This document shows, piece by piece, positions 15,790 through 40,577 of a stretch of 64,000 nt of DNA (its first letter is position 1; the number at the start of each line of letters is the position of its first letter). The notes below the pieces were generated by a model. The model did no database searches and had not been told where the DNA came from. It saw only the letters and a program-made list of their open reading frames with translations. Source of the stretch: Brienomyrus brachyistius (Eukaryota > Chordata > Actinopteri > Osteoglossiformes > Mormyridae). The position numbers and the translations under genes were made by a program. The DNA is taken from NCBI RefSeq assembly GCF_023856365.1, contig NC_064533.1, forward strand, positions 35,512,118 through 35,576,117, in the 5' to 3' direction.

Positions 15790-17985
15790 GTGGTGCTGTG
15801 GGCCGTCCTTCAGTGTAACCAACTCCCTGTGCTTCCTGTCAAAGATGTCAGAGGGAGAAAGATGTTAGGCTCTCAGAGCCTAGATACACTGCCTTGGGAA
15901 CACATAAATGTAGCCAACAATTATATGCGCATACACATCTTATAATTTAATACCATCTCACAGCACGACAACACAACTTAGACGTTAGATTTCTCTCTAT
16001 GAATAGGTGCAAACAAAATGGTTGGATCGGTTCCTGCATTTCAAGGATCCTGCCCTGTGGGGGTTGAGGGAAACAATAGTGTGAGTTTACACCACCTGTG
16101 AGGAAAACAAAGGCTGGATATTACAGGCAAGCCAAAAGGAATCAAAGAGTAACAATGCCTCAGTGTAAAGCTTCAATCACATTGTTTCTACAGTGTTACT
16201 TTGTATATCCTGTTTATATGTTCCTTGAGACAAAATGACATACATTGCATTAATATCCACTAATATAAGGATCTAAAATATTGTTTTTAGGTGAGCAGAG
16301 TTTTTGTTGCGAGAATCCATATATTTTTGTTAAATCATATTTCAATTAGAATACTGTATGTACTGCTCTTCTAAAAAAGAGAAATAAAGGTCTGCAAGTT
16401 CAACAAGGCCTGCTGATGCCCAAACTCACCGGCAGACTCTGGCTGTACTAGGGCCAGTTTTTTTCATTGGTCATGTTTAGGTCGGGTTCAGGCTCATTGT
16501 AGCATCATGACCTTAGTTTGTATTTATTGTGCTAAGGGAGACGGTAACTGCAGTGGTGCCTGCAGAAAGTTTGTACTTTGAGGTGTCCATAAGGGAAGTT
16601 TGGTTACAGCATTGATAGGGACCAAATCAGCCCCAAACCCCTGTAAAAACACACAGAACTCCCACGAAATGGGTCGGGACCATGTCCTCACTGGCTATCC
16701 TCAAATCTACGCCTTTGTCATAAGGGGCCAATTATATTTATGAGGGTATCTACCCAGCACAGTGCCTCTTGTGTGGTTCTGCTTAGAAAATAAAATAAGC
16801 CATAATTCCTTTTTATTATTTTGATTATTACTTTTATATGGGGTGGCAAAAGAGGTGACCTTGTATTTACACCTGTGTGTAAAAGGCATTAGCAAAGTGT
16901 AGGACATGGAATTAAAAACAAAATGGAGAAGGTTGAGCTTTTGTCCCTCCAGAATAGTTCAGGAAAATCAAGGGAAGCAGAAGGGAATTTTACCGTAAAA
17001 AATGCTTGAGTTATTATTCTTTAAAGTTGACAAAGATTTAGACCAGGTGTTCACAACGTCCAGACTGCGCTTCTGACGCTTAATGTGGTTTGAAGTTCAA
17101 AACTCTAATGCAGAACAGCCAAACTTCACACGTTTCGCAAATTTTCTAATGTCATTTCTCTCATCTCGACAAGTAGTATGTTCATTCTGATTTGCTAAAG
17201 TTTACAGTAGCTTTTTTTATTTTTCTTATGCCTATAGACCTACGTGCTATGAGGAGGGACTTTGCTCTTAAAATTACATTTGTGGGTATGACAGCATTGA
17301 CAGCATGGCTGTGTGTTCATAGTGTGCCTGTGTGAATTTGCATATTGGGTCAAATTGGGCCTGAATGTCAGTTTTGCAGCACAGATGAGAGTCTGAGGTG
17401 ATTTGTGGTGAAAGCGGAGTGAATGACGCAAACAGAACTCGCTGCTGCTCACCCTCCAGCATTCCAGGTCTCTTCACGGACAGTCCTGTCATGTCACTGT
17501 TTACATTGCCGCAGTTCAGCTTTTGGTTGCTGTTGTTTACGTACAATCGGGGGTCTAGGGAGGTAATTAGATAGAGGAAATGTGGCAGGAAATGCCCTTT
17601 CCTGATAGTTCCAAAATTGACCACCGTGCTTAAATTTGTTTTAAATTTGCTTTAAATTAGCTTTTTCCAGAGCATTAACCTCAGAATTCCTGAAAAGAAA
17701 TGACTAAAGTGCTCAGAAATATGTTATAATGTTATTTTGTTATAATTATGTTATAATGTTATTTGTCAAGAGAAGAGCTAATTTCAGTATGTTATGAGAA
17801 ATTATCAGATGTTTGGAGAATCACATTATATTCATGTTTGTGAGTGAAAAGAGCTGTTTCACACAGGGCTGGAGAGAATGGACACTATTTTATTAGAGGT
17901 AAAGAAATAGTCACTCCTTTAAGCTTTAGCATAATGCAAATATGCTGGGGAAAAACAAATTAAACTTAAAAATTATTTAATTACA
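15790..17985. other. Spacer between copies B and C, nothing recognised
   Basis: No coding exon, RNA gene or clear transposon end was seen. There is a short internal tandem of 'ttataatgttat' around 17720-17762. The rest is unremarkable AT-rich DNA. Confidence 0.5.
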
Positions 17986-17991
17986 TTTATT
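17986..17991 (-). other. Poly(A) signal of alpha-tubulin C
   Basis: AATAAA on the minus strand about 120 nt past the stop codon. Confidence 0.5.
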
Positions 17992-18110
17992 TTAGTTTAA
18001 AATGTTGTACTCAAAAATTCCACATAAAAAAGGAATATTCCCAGTGTTAATAAAATATTAAATGCCAGTAATATTATCAAATCAAACTTCCATATACATT
18101 TTCATATACT

Positions 18111-21325
<3,215 letters not shown>

Positions 21326-21330
21326 GTTAC

Positions 21331-21414
21331 AGATCTTCAAGCTGATGTCTGAGGTTTCAGTTTGGTTTGCACACAGGTCTTCAAGCTGACGTCTGAGGTT
21401 TCAGTTTGGTTTGC
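21331..21414 (-). repeat. Tandem duplication in the 5'UTR of copy C
   Basis: Two 40-bp units (21331-21370 and 21375-21414), identical at 38 of 40 positions, lie between the TATA box and the ATG. They therefore double most of the predicted 5'UTR. Confidence 0.85.
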
Positions 21415-21441
21415 AGTTCAGGGAACAGCTCTACAGGCCAA

Positions 21442-21448
21442 TTTTATA
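21442..21448 (-). promoter_or_regulatory. TATA box of alpha-tubulin C
   Basis: TATAAAA on the minus strand about 120 bp upstream of the ATG, which implies a start near 21415 and a 5'UTR of about 90 nt. An imperfect RFX/X-box-like palindrome, gttgcttagcaaac on the minus strand, lies about 10 bp further upstream. Confidence 0.6.
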
Positions 21449-21474
21449 TCTGTGGGTTTGCTAAGCAACAGCCG

Positions 21475-24429
21475 CCTTTGTTGTCAGTAACCAGGGGAGA
21501 CAAACAAGCCAATATCCTTTTAGTGCTTTCAACTGAAAAAAAAGATAAAACAATTGAGATGAATGAAGTGTCACCCAGCATGACAAATAGCTTACCGATA
21601 AACACTGTAAAAAATAACTAGAAAAATTATGATTATACCTTACTAACCTTTTCATGAAAGTATAAAGTTGTCATGCATGACATGCTATAAAATCTTTAAA
21701 CCATCCTTTTCCCAGGCTTTCCCTTAGCAGGATTAGGATTCAAGATTTTTTTTTTCATTTTTGTTGTTGTAATATTACAATAAATTTTATTATAATATAA
21801 ACTAAATAGTTTCTAGACTTATTTTAACTATAAAAGATTTTATAGCTAGAACCTTACTGAATTATGAAGAGACAGGTTAGTTTTGTTCGTGCTGTCCATA
21901 ATTACTGTCTATGATATAAATGTAAGCATTCTCTCTCACCCTCATTAAATCTCCTCACACTCAGATGTTCTAACTGGTGTTATGTTGTACAGCCTCTGAT
22001 AAGGAACCCCCCCCCAATTAAATCCCCTGTTCCATTCCCCTTCACAGTGTGGTTCTGCATGCCAGTCCCATTAGAGTGATTTTCACATTCAGTTTCTTGT
22101 ATTCTAACAAATCTAAAAGGTTTTTTTTTTGCATAAACCTTAGCATTATTGATGTAGTAATTGAATGAGTAAACCTGTTTTTTTATGCCTGAAGGTGAAG
22201 TTGCATGAATACACAAGGAACTTGATCCTATCCTGTGTTAGAACCTGAACAGGTTTCTGCTGGAGCTCATTGTGATGGAAACACAATGGCACTGTGGACT
22301 GCTTCTCACCAGCCATTGTCATGTGGGTGAGAGACTCACATCAACTGTCTCTTGGAATTACACTGGTGTATAGTTTCACTCTTTTTCATGTTATTTGTGT
22401 GTTCAGCTGCCAGTGTTTGTGCTCCTAGGTGAGATTCCTGACAAGCTGAAATCACGTGAGGGTCCAGACGCCATGTTGCCGCACTCTGTTTTTTACGGAA
22501 GCGCATTCTCCCATCGACACAAGTCTGAAGCAGACTTAGGTTAGCTGTGCCCTTTGGGCAGAGAAACCCAAAACTTTGGGTGTGTTGCAAATAAATACCC
22601 CTGCAGATTCTACCACAGACTTAAGTGCATTTTTCACTGCGTGCTAGAGAGCTATATTAAAGTCAGGCACCGCGACATGGCCAAACACAATACTGCAGTA
22701 ATTACAAATCCTAACATAACAAAACTAACCAAAGCAAAATCTTTTTCACATGTATAATACATTTAGAAACAAATGTTACAACCCAAAATGCACAAATAAT
22801 TCATATAAATATATAATAAATATAGAAAGCAATAGTATATAGAAATATACTACATACAAAGTGCAGGCCGACAGTCAGTTAACAGACTGGTCTGTTTTCA
22901 AACAAAGCAACCTACCATGCCAACCTTGACTGCTGAATAAATACAGTTATCATAAAAGAAAATGTGAAACTTAATGACTGATATTATTCTGATGAAGCTT
23001 TCTTCAGCTTGAAAGTGTTCTTTGACCAGACGAAACTTGCCAGGCGCGCTACATATGTTTGCTGGAGAAAATTTGCTTTCTAATAAATATATGTGTGGCG
23101 CCTTTCGATATACATCGAGATAACAGATTGTAAGATTAAGGTTTTTTAAACACCTTAAGGTTTTCACATTAAGGTTTTTTAAAAACGGAACCAACCTAAT
23201 TGATGGTATCAGCTAGAGATGCCTTATTTGCCGTGTCCTAAAATCCTTAGTGTGGAGCAGCTGAAGCAGATGGGATTTTGAGATTATTTTGTTTACCTTC
23301 CTCTCCAAAATCAATTACCAGTTATTTTCTTCTGTCAAACGGGGTATATGGGGAATTTATCAAAAAGCCTTGAACAAAACCTACTCTGTTTTTAGTGACT
23401 TTTTTCTTACTTCAACTGCTATGCTGGTATCTACAAACGTCTGTGCATTCATGCAGGGTGAGTTTTCCAAGAGAAAGTAATCATTGTGTCCATGGCAACC
23501 ATACAATCAATCAACCAACTCCCATTTCTGCCAAAACACTTGGCAGATTTGTGCATGATAATAAAGTTCTGCATGAACACTGCACCTAAGAACAGAGAAA
23601 AATAATTACGCTATTGGTAAGGCACCTTTGGACTTTTTTTTAAAGGAAATGAAATATATATCCCTTCTGTCACTGCACTGATGAATTTCTTGGCAACAAT
23701 GATACATTGTATGTAATTTTTAGACAATGCATTATTTGTGGAGACAAAATAGCATTGATCTTGCATCATATATTTCCCTCAAACTGCCTGATCATCATAC
23801 CAGAAACATTGTTCTCCTCACTGGCCCTTCTCTGAAACTTTCATGTTCAGCAAATACATTTTCTGTAGTGCAGGTAGATGGTAGATGGTAGATGGGGGAC
23901 TTGCTGGATTTCCGGAGGTGTTGCAGTTAAGGGTGTGGCTGGTGTCTCATATTTGTTTGGTGGTGAAAACAACCCTCAGTGTGGGAGAGGAAGACAGAAA
24001 GGTGAAGACAGCTGAATTCTGTGAAGATGTTTACCAGATACAACAGTACGACTGTACAACATCAATCATCATAATGAAATACCTCAGAAATTACTCTGCA
24101 CATTTTGGAAATCTTCCAGTGACTGTCATTCAGTAATCAGAGTAGGATAATTGCAGTTCGCACACATTTTTTTTTTGTATGAAAATTGCCAAAATTAAGT
24201 CAAAACTAATGTTTAATTTTTTAATTAAAGAATTAAATGTAATTATATTTATTAATTTGAAAATTATATCAATTACAAAAAAAAATATGTTTCTACATCT
24301 TAATCTGTCAAAAACATAACATTTCAGACTTAAAATCATAATGAAATTTGAAATCTTTATGGAGTTTGATATTCAGGAATGAATCGCTTTGCTCTCCTTC
24401 TCTCTGGTCGTCCACCTGGTCTCTTGCAG
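21475..24429. other. Intergenic DNA, nothing recognised
   Basis: AT-rich, with no coding exon or clear transposon boundary. A short direct repeat of 'ttaaggttttttaaa' occurs around 23139-23182. The open frames here have no recognisable domain. Confidence 0.5.
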
Positions 24430-24700
24430 CTACTTCATGGTCCTTCTCCAGAGATACCATGATGAGAGTCAGAGGACTCTCCCTCCTCCATGGCCTCTCC
24501 CACAATCCAGGAAGACAGCTAATCTTATAATGATGCACCTCAGCCTTAACACCTATAATTTTTGAAGACTGGCTGCATTGTTTGCAAAGGAACATGGTAA
24601 TACTATGCAGTGACATTTCTCAATTCTACGTATGACCTTCCCTGTGTCACTAAAAAAAGGGTTTATATTCCCTAATGGTCTTTTCCATCTACCCATTTAA
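24430..24700 (-). pseudogene. Alpha-tubulin pseudogene remnant
   Basis: Two short blocks of alpha-tubulin homology remain in gene order on the minus strand. 24437-24510 matches the C-terminal region of exon 4 (blocks ggtccttctccagag and ctctccctcctccatggc align with the same place in copies A-C). 24631-24698 matches the middle of exon 2 (tgtcactaaaaaaaggg, ctaatggtctttt). All of exon 3 and most of exon 4 are gone and the frame is broken. Because exon 2 and exon 4 remnants lie only about 120 bp apart, the original gene was collapsed by a deletion. It lies between the minus-strand cluster and the plus-strand copy D. Confidence 0.7.
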
Positions 24701-26379
24701 ATTAGATGAATTACATTTGAACTCTGTTATACTTTCCTGTTTAAACAATAAAACAATTAACACACAAGTTAAAATTCAGATGGTTCCAAAAACTTAACAC
24801 CAAAGAACGACTGTTAAACCATTTTATTATTATCCTATACAAAAGGTAATTTGCGACTTTCTTCCGCATTTAGAGTATCAGTGGAAACCTAGACAACTAA
24901 TCCTGTTGTTGGAAACAGAATTAACAGTGTTTTTATCAACAACACTGCCCTTGCAAAAAGGTATTTTCCATCCTACCATTAATGCACCCTTCACGCTTCA
25001 CTGGCATGTTGCCCTGTGGCCACAAAGTTAGTGTTTAATTCTAACCCCTGGAACCAGCATGTTTTGCACATGGGGGAAGGATCCATATCAATTCACCTGT
25101 TAAAACATGAAAAGTCACCTAAGCCTGAGAATTTTATACAACACAGTGGTTCTGCTTTGCATTTTCTGCTTTGCACATTGGTTACTTTGCATTTTTTAAA
25201 GATATAAGTAGAAATTTGAATGCAAGGCTTGTTTCCTCTCTGTTACCTGCATCCAAATCTCTTTCTACAACCAGTCTGCTTTCACCTCCTGTTGTCTTGC
25301 TTTTGGTTCATCCCAGTCCTGCTACTAAAGGCATTATTTTGCCACAACGAGTTGTTCATTAAACTTTGTTACTTCCCCCGGGAACATCCTTTTTTAAAAT
25401 AAGGTTCCTTTTTTAATCTACTGACCCAAGCTCTGGTTACTCTACTGAAATAGATAAAAATGAAACTTCAGTTTGAATAACCATACAAGAACCTGATGAT
25501 AATGAGAATAATTAAATCCTATATAAATAAATAAGTTTCAAATATATTACTTCTAAGTTGTTTTTTTTAACTCATGGAGAGTGTATTATATAACATTTAA
25601 CTTTTGATTGACTAGGTTTAGTCAAAAGATCATTCTACACGCTATTAATACCTTTCATAAGGAACATAATCAAGATCTGATTGTGTTTTTTAATGTTGCC
25701 TTGCTATAACTTCACATTACATCTGAATGTGTACATGTATTATCACTGGTCACAGGAGCTGGACTAGAATTCATTAATGGAGTCTGTATACTGTGTCCCA
25801 CCCCATTTTTATGAGTCACACTGCCACCTTGTGGCCATTTTCAGTAGAGGCAACCCCAGTGGCGGAGCTTGGAGGGCAGAGCACAGCACTCACAGTACAG
25901 CACAACACAGCACAGCACAGCACAGCTCGCTTAAACTGCTACATCTAAACTGTAATGGATAAGGAACTATGCTGCATCAGCATATCACGGCCACATACAG
26001 ACAGGCACTGACAGATCACTGCACGTGAACACTGCCAGGAACAAAGAGCAGGAACCATGTCCTGTTGTTATGCAAACATCCTCCTGACCCTAAGGGGACC
26101 GGAGCTTCTGTTAGTGTTTGCTGCATAATGACAGTGCTGACTGACACCGGCCAGGTGGCACAATCACCCCAAACTTGTTAGCAAATGTTTTGTTTGTCCC
26201 TGTGAGTATTTCAGGTCATGGATGTGTGCCACTCTGAGTGCTTGTACCTAATGACCCTCGTTCCATGACCTTCCTTGTTTTTGAAAGAAAAGCATGTTTC
26301 TTGTTTATCAGAATAACATCAAATTGATCAGAAACACAGTGTAGACATTGTTAATGTCGTAAATGATTATCATAGCTGG
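24701..26379. other. Intergenic DNA with a small CAGCA minisatellite
   Basis: No gene recognised. A cagca/cacag-type minisatellite runs 25885-25926. A strong CTCF-core-like match (ctgccaccttgtgg) is at 25821-25834. Confidence 0.5.
25821..25834 (-). promoter_or_regulatory. CTCF-core-like site
   Basis: ctgccaccttgtgg matches the reverse of the CTCF core except for one position. Located between the tubulin pseudogene and the transposon block. Occupancy is not implied. Confidence 0.3.
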
Positions 26380-26842
26380 TAAAAGGGATCTTGAAGAAGG
26401 AAGGCTATCACTCCAGTTTGCCACGCCATGCCATACCCTGTGGACGGCGCTTAACTGGAGCCAGTTTTGTCCTACAGCAGGACAATAACCCAAACAGAGC
26501 TCCAAACTGTGCAAGAACTATTTAGGGAAGAGACAGTCAGCTGGTATTCTGTGTATAATGGAGTGACCAGCACAACACAGGATCTCAGCCCTATTGAACT
26601 GTTATGGGAGCAGCTTAGCTAAATGGTACGTAAGAAGTGCCGATCAAACAAACTTGTGGGAGACGCTTCAGGAAGCGCGGGGTGAAATCTTGCCAGATTA
26701 CCTCAACAAACTGTCAACTAGAATGTTCAAGGATTACAAGGCTGCCATTTCTCTAAAATGAGAATCTTTTGATGAAAACAAAGTTTGAAGAACACAATTA
26801 TTATTTTAATTAAAAATCTCTATTTCTAACGTTGTCAATTAC
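26380..26842 (+). pseudogene. Tc1/mariner transposase relic, C-terminal part
   Basis: Translation across several frame breaks gives remnants of the transposase C-terminal half. They include a QQDND-like block (the second catalytic Asp region, around 26480), a 'SPIELLWEQLD'-like block (the third catalytic acid region, around 26590) and a C-terminal stretch ending in TGA at 26759-26761. The text downstream to about 26842 resembles the transposon's right flank. There is no N-terminal half and no left end. The family differs from the Tc1 copy at 49.2 kb. Confidence 0.65.
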
Positions 26843-27754
26843 GGAACGCCATATTACTCAAAACAAATAAATAAATTATCAATAAACAAACAGATAAAGA
26901 TTTCAATACTTAATTAAACTTTACTTCTAAACTAATTAAATATTTCAATTAATTAAATGTGACCTTTTATTTTTAAATAATAGAAATATCATTTTATATT
27001 TTTACTTAAATAATTAGAATTTATGTTTATGAAGAATTATGAAGTTCCACTTTTCACATTGATGTATTTCCGAATGATGGCTTTTTATGTTGTAATGCCC
27101 ACTTTGTGTAATAATGGTGCGCTCTGTCAGTCACTTTGGGGCGGAATTGAGCTTGTGAATGAAACATCGAGCACATGGGACGCTTCGGGGTATAACTCGT
27201 GAGAAAGAATGCATCTCGACACTGCATTTTTTTACCTTATAGACAAAAAAACCTGTCTTCAAGGACTTCAGCCAATGTTCCTTAAATTTGCATATGGTAG
27301 CGCACTGCGAAATTTAGCCTCGTTAGAGCATATGTAGTCAACTCCGTACATTTCAGAGCTTGTAACAGGCAATATTATTGACCCTTTTGACCTTCCATAT
27401 ATTACATTCTTAAGCTGATGTTCTTATGACTAAACACTTACAATATGGTATGTCATGCCTATATCTTTACCACGGCATTTGACATATGGCAGAACGCATG
27501 TCAGCAAATCTTCCATGCCAAAAAAAAAGTTTGCATCTGCTGGGAAGCTGGTTTAATATCGGACACATTGTTGAAGTGCGCATCATTAACGTTGCATGCA
27601 AATTCAGAAAAAAAAAATGTGTAAGAAGTGATTTATCAAAGATGTTTTGGAATTTGCACAGATCATATATTTGATGAAGCTTCTTTCTTTGTATCAATGG
27701 TGCTCCATGTCCCATCCTGCATTCCTCCTCCTCCTTCTGTCCCCAGTGAGCCAC

Positions 27755-28330
27755 ACCCAGGGACGGATTATGGGTTGTGTGGGCCCCTGGGCAAAATGTT
27801 CGCGAGGGCCCCCCCGCCCCCCCACCACCACCACCAGCACCACCATCACAACCACCACAATTCAAGGGCCCTTGGCAGCCAAACACCCTCCCTATAGGGT
27901 CAGGGGCCCTTGTAGGCAGAGGATCAAAGAATGTAGGCCCTCTAAAATAGACAAACGAAAATACATTGTTGATAAGCGTTGCAAATTGTTTGGGGCTAGG
28001 GGCCCCATGGGCCCCCTGCACCCCAAGGGCCCCTGGGCAGCGGCCCCGCTGGCCCGGTCCGTAATCCCTCCCTGGCCACACCTGTTACTAATTTGTCTTA
28101 GCATTACCCTTGTGTGACTCACTCCAGCTACCCCTCGTCTGCTCCCTCGTTAGTGATGTTGCTACCTGCTTGTGCTCCAGAGTTTGTCCCGTGCTTTCTC
28201 CCCTATCTGATCCTTGTCTCCCCGTTTTGACCCCTCGTGGTCCTTTTGAATTCGCCCTGTTTGTGTTTTGCTTAATACCAATAAAGCCCAACGCTTGCCT
28301 TCGCCCCTGGCCATGCCTCCATGTGACACT
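27755..28330 (+). repeat. GGGCCC-rich repeat followed by retroelement-like end
   Basis: 27755-28080 is dominated by 'gggcccctgggc' and 'ggggcccc' motifs in both orientations around 'aggccctctaaaatagaca', a pattern of short dispersed fish repeats. 28085-28330 is pyrimidine-rich with 'accaataaagccc' (a poly(A)-signal-like block) near its end, like a retroelement 3' terminus. Open frames here are low-complexity artefacts. Confidence 0.4.
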
Positions 28331-28742
28331 CCATGCTTTATTAATATTTGTGAAAGTGCTGGTAAAAATTACACGAACGTGAAATTAAAGTGTGTAGGTA
28401 AAACTGGGTGATCAATTGTCAAGATAATGGATATGTTAATAGAAATGTATAACAGTAGTGTACTTGTTAATATACTTAAGTTTTATATCGGGCTCTCTGG
28501 GGGCTTGAACTCCTGGTCAGGTATTAGGCCTATCATATATCAACCAATAAAACGCATTACAGACTAAATCCTTTGTCCTTGAACAGGCAGGTAATATTAG
28601 CCTAGGTAAATCTTAGTAGAGAAAGACCTATTTAACACATACATTTGTACTGCGTTGATGTGGGTTTTTACATATGTATTTTTAGGCCACCTAAACGTGG
28701 GCATTTCTACCAAGTGTAGAGAGTTTAAGAAGTCAGTTTGGT

Positions 28743-29107
28743 GACTTACATCCATCCATCCATCCATTTTCCAAACCGCTTATTCTACTGGGTCGCAGGG
28801 GGTCCGGAGCCTATTGCGGAAGCAATGGGCACGAGGCAGGGAACAACTCAGGATGGGGGGCTAGCCCATCGCAGGGCACACTCACACACCATTCACTCAC
28901 ACATGCACATCTACGGGCAATTTACCAACTCCTATCAGCCTCAGCATGTCTTTGGACTGTGGGGGGAAACCAGAGTACCCGGAGGAACCCCACGACGACA
29001 TGGGGAGAACATGCAAACTCCGCACACATGTGACCCAGGTGGAGACTCGAACCCGGGTCCCAGAGGTGTGAGGCAACAGTGCTAACCACTGCACCACCAT
29101 GCCACCC
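28743..29107 (+). repeat. Common fish dispersed repeat, full-length copy
   Basis: Begins with (CATC)n at about 28751, then 'aaaccgcttattctactggg', 'catcgcagggcacactcaca', 'gtctttggactgtgggg' and 'gagaacatgcaaactccg', and ends 'gtgctaaccactgcaccacc'. This is the reference copy for the truncated members at 14.6, 34.9, 50.6, 51.9, 53.3 and 55.7 kb. Confidence 0.85.
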
Positions 29108-29393
29108 CCTGGTGACTTGCAGAAAAGAAAAATTCCGCGCACAGACGTATTCTGTCCCACGGTTTATATTCCACAGTGGTAAGAGTTTCGTCGTAAAACT
29201 TGCTCCACTAATCTATGAACCCAACTATTGGCCCCCATAGTTTACCGGGACTTTTAATGGATCGCAATGGATTAGCAAATCACAGTCCCACCCCCCTCAA
29301 AGTGATTGTCAGAGCGCACCATTATTACAAAAAGTGAGCATTACAGTATGAAATAAAAAGCTGGTTCATTTGGAAATGCATCAATGTGAAAAG

Positions 29394-29507
29394 CAGGGGC
29401 AGACTAACGTCTCTGGGGGCTCTTAGCTGACATGGGTAGGGGGCTCCCAAAGTGGGCCATTGGAGATATTTTGAAGCTGAAATATAAACCAGAAGTAATT
29501 ATTAAAA

Positions 29508-29592
<85 letters not shown>

Positions 29593-29975
29593 ATATTGCT
29601 CTAATCAAAGCACATCAAACCAGCAGTAAAACTTAGCAATCAGGGTTGGGCCAGGAATGCTTCTCTCCACATCTGTTTACAGTTTGTCCATCACATTCAT
29701 TCTAGTGAGACAGTATCAAATGAGGGAGAATGTAATGCTAGTCTTGGCAGTGCGAAGCCGGTAGGCTCCAGTGATGACAGACAGCTGGGGAGTGTAATAG
29801 TCTATTACAGCTGCGATGGGCCGTCCTGAAAACTGTCTCTAAAAATGAAAACAATCATTTTGCTGTCATTTACATGATCATATTACGTTATATCCTTAAA
29901 TGCCGCTTCATGGGGCCTCTAGTTTCTGCAGACCCTAACCCTACCTACCCCGGCCTCATGGTAAGTCCATCCCTG
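29394..29975. mobile_element. hAT-type MITE, 582 bp, perfect 8-bp duplication
   Basis: Starts caggggcagact and ends with the inverse-like ...agtccatccctg. Flanked on both sides by gtgaaaag (29386-29393 and 29976-29983). It interrupts the right arm of the 3.35-kb inverted-repeat element and itself contains a long (TA)n at 29509-29590. Confidence 0.9.
29509..29590. repeat. (TA)n microsatellite
   Basis: About 80 bp of uninterrupted TA inside the 582-bp hAT MITE. Confidence 0.95.
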
Positions 29976-30324
29976 GTGAAAAGGTGAACTTCATTGTGAA
30001 ATATAATTCGAATTATTTAAGTGATCATATATATAAAAATATTTTAAAATAAAAGGACACATTTAATTAATTAGCAAACAATTTATTTATTTAAAAATAA
30101 AATGACACATTTAATTAATTAGCAAAAAAATTTATTCTATTTATTTATAAATATTTTTATTTATTACATTTTGAGTAATACGGCATTCTATATAAAAGGG
30201 CGAGTTTCCTATTTTAAATGCAATGTTTCTATATACATATGCACACACACGCACACACACACATATGAGATTTGAGATAAAATTCAGGGTACAGCAAAGC
30301 ACTGCACCAGTCTCTATTTCATCG

Positions 30325-30420
30325 GCATTCAAGATTCAAGATCCTTTAATGAGGAAAAATGGAAAAACATTACATATATAAAATTAGTCACAAAATAAAC
30401 TTATAGAAAACAAAATAAGT
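30325..30420 (+). repeat. Dispersed repeat fragment ('ttcaagattcaagatcctt')
   Basis: The opening 'attcaagattcaagatcctt' followed by 'taatgaggaaaa' resembles a common fish repeat start. Boundaries are uncertain. Confidence 0.35.
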
Positions 30421-30479
30421 TATGTCTGAAACAGGTTAATGCGTTTTACATTAAAATAAAATCTCTGCGAATTGCGTTC

Positions 30480-30748
30480 TGCCACTTTCTCCTACGTTTG
30501 TTCTAAGTCCTTCGTGCCCATGACGCAGGTTCGCCCGGCTATAGGTCTAAGACGCGCGTTAGCTAAGCGTGAGTGGTAGCTGCGGCGCCGTCCCTCCTCT
30601 GCTTACTGCAACCAACACGCAGCATACAACTGTGCCGCTCCCTCAGCGCAATTTACTCGCGGAGTCCACATTAAAGGTGCGCTGTGAGGATCGCTGGCAC
30701 ATCATACTTAGTTGTATTTTTACAATTCGACCAAACCGAATCGTCAAA
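30480..30748 (+). promoter_or_regulatory. CpG-rich promoter/5'UTR of tuba4a-like copy D
   Basis: A sharp rise in GC and CpG (for example 'gacgcgcgttagc', 'gctgcggcgccgtcc') directly above the ATG exon. No TATA box is seen, unlike copies B and C, suggesting a broad CpG-type start. Confidence 0.5.
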
Positions 30749-40404
<9,656 letters not shown>

Positions 40405-40480
40405 GGATGGACAAAAAAAATCAGTGCTTCTAATTGAAATATATATATATATATGCACCGTGGTTCAGTGAAAAACATAT

Positions 40481-40486
40481 ATTAAA
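40481..40486 (+). other. Poly(A) signal of tuba4a-like copy D
   Basis: ATTAAA about 77 nt after the stop codon. A canonical AATAAA follows at 40564-40569. Confidence 0.45.
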
Positions 40487-40577
40487 AGATTTATTTCCAG
40501 AGTGGCCTTTGTCTGAATTACTTGCATCATTTGTTTGTGAAAACTAATATATTTCCAAATACAAATAAAAATAACAA

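Larger units (their letters stand above)
26843..30188. mobile_element. 3.35-kb element with ~300-bp inverted-repeat arms
   Basis: The left arm (26843-27140) and right arm (about 29291-30188) are inverted copies. Matching blocks include ggaacgccatattactcaaa at the far left against ttttgagtaatacggcattc at the far right. The aattaattaaatgtgac/gacacatttaattaatt blocks also pair, and so does a block containing 'taataatggtgcgctctg' near the inner end. The right arm is split by a 582-bp hAT MITE; removing it restores continuous similarity. The interior carries other repeats and no recognisable transposase, so it is a non-autonomous or gutted DNA transposon, or an old inverted duplication. Family unknown. 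Confidence 0.7.

Noticed and set aside
27467..28117. Open frames of 204 and 156 codons rich in Gly/Pro/His
   Set aside because: They lie in GGGCCC-rich and CCACCACCA-type low-complexity repeats, on both strands at once, with no domain or splice context.
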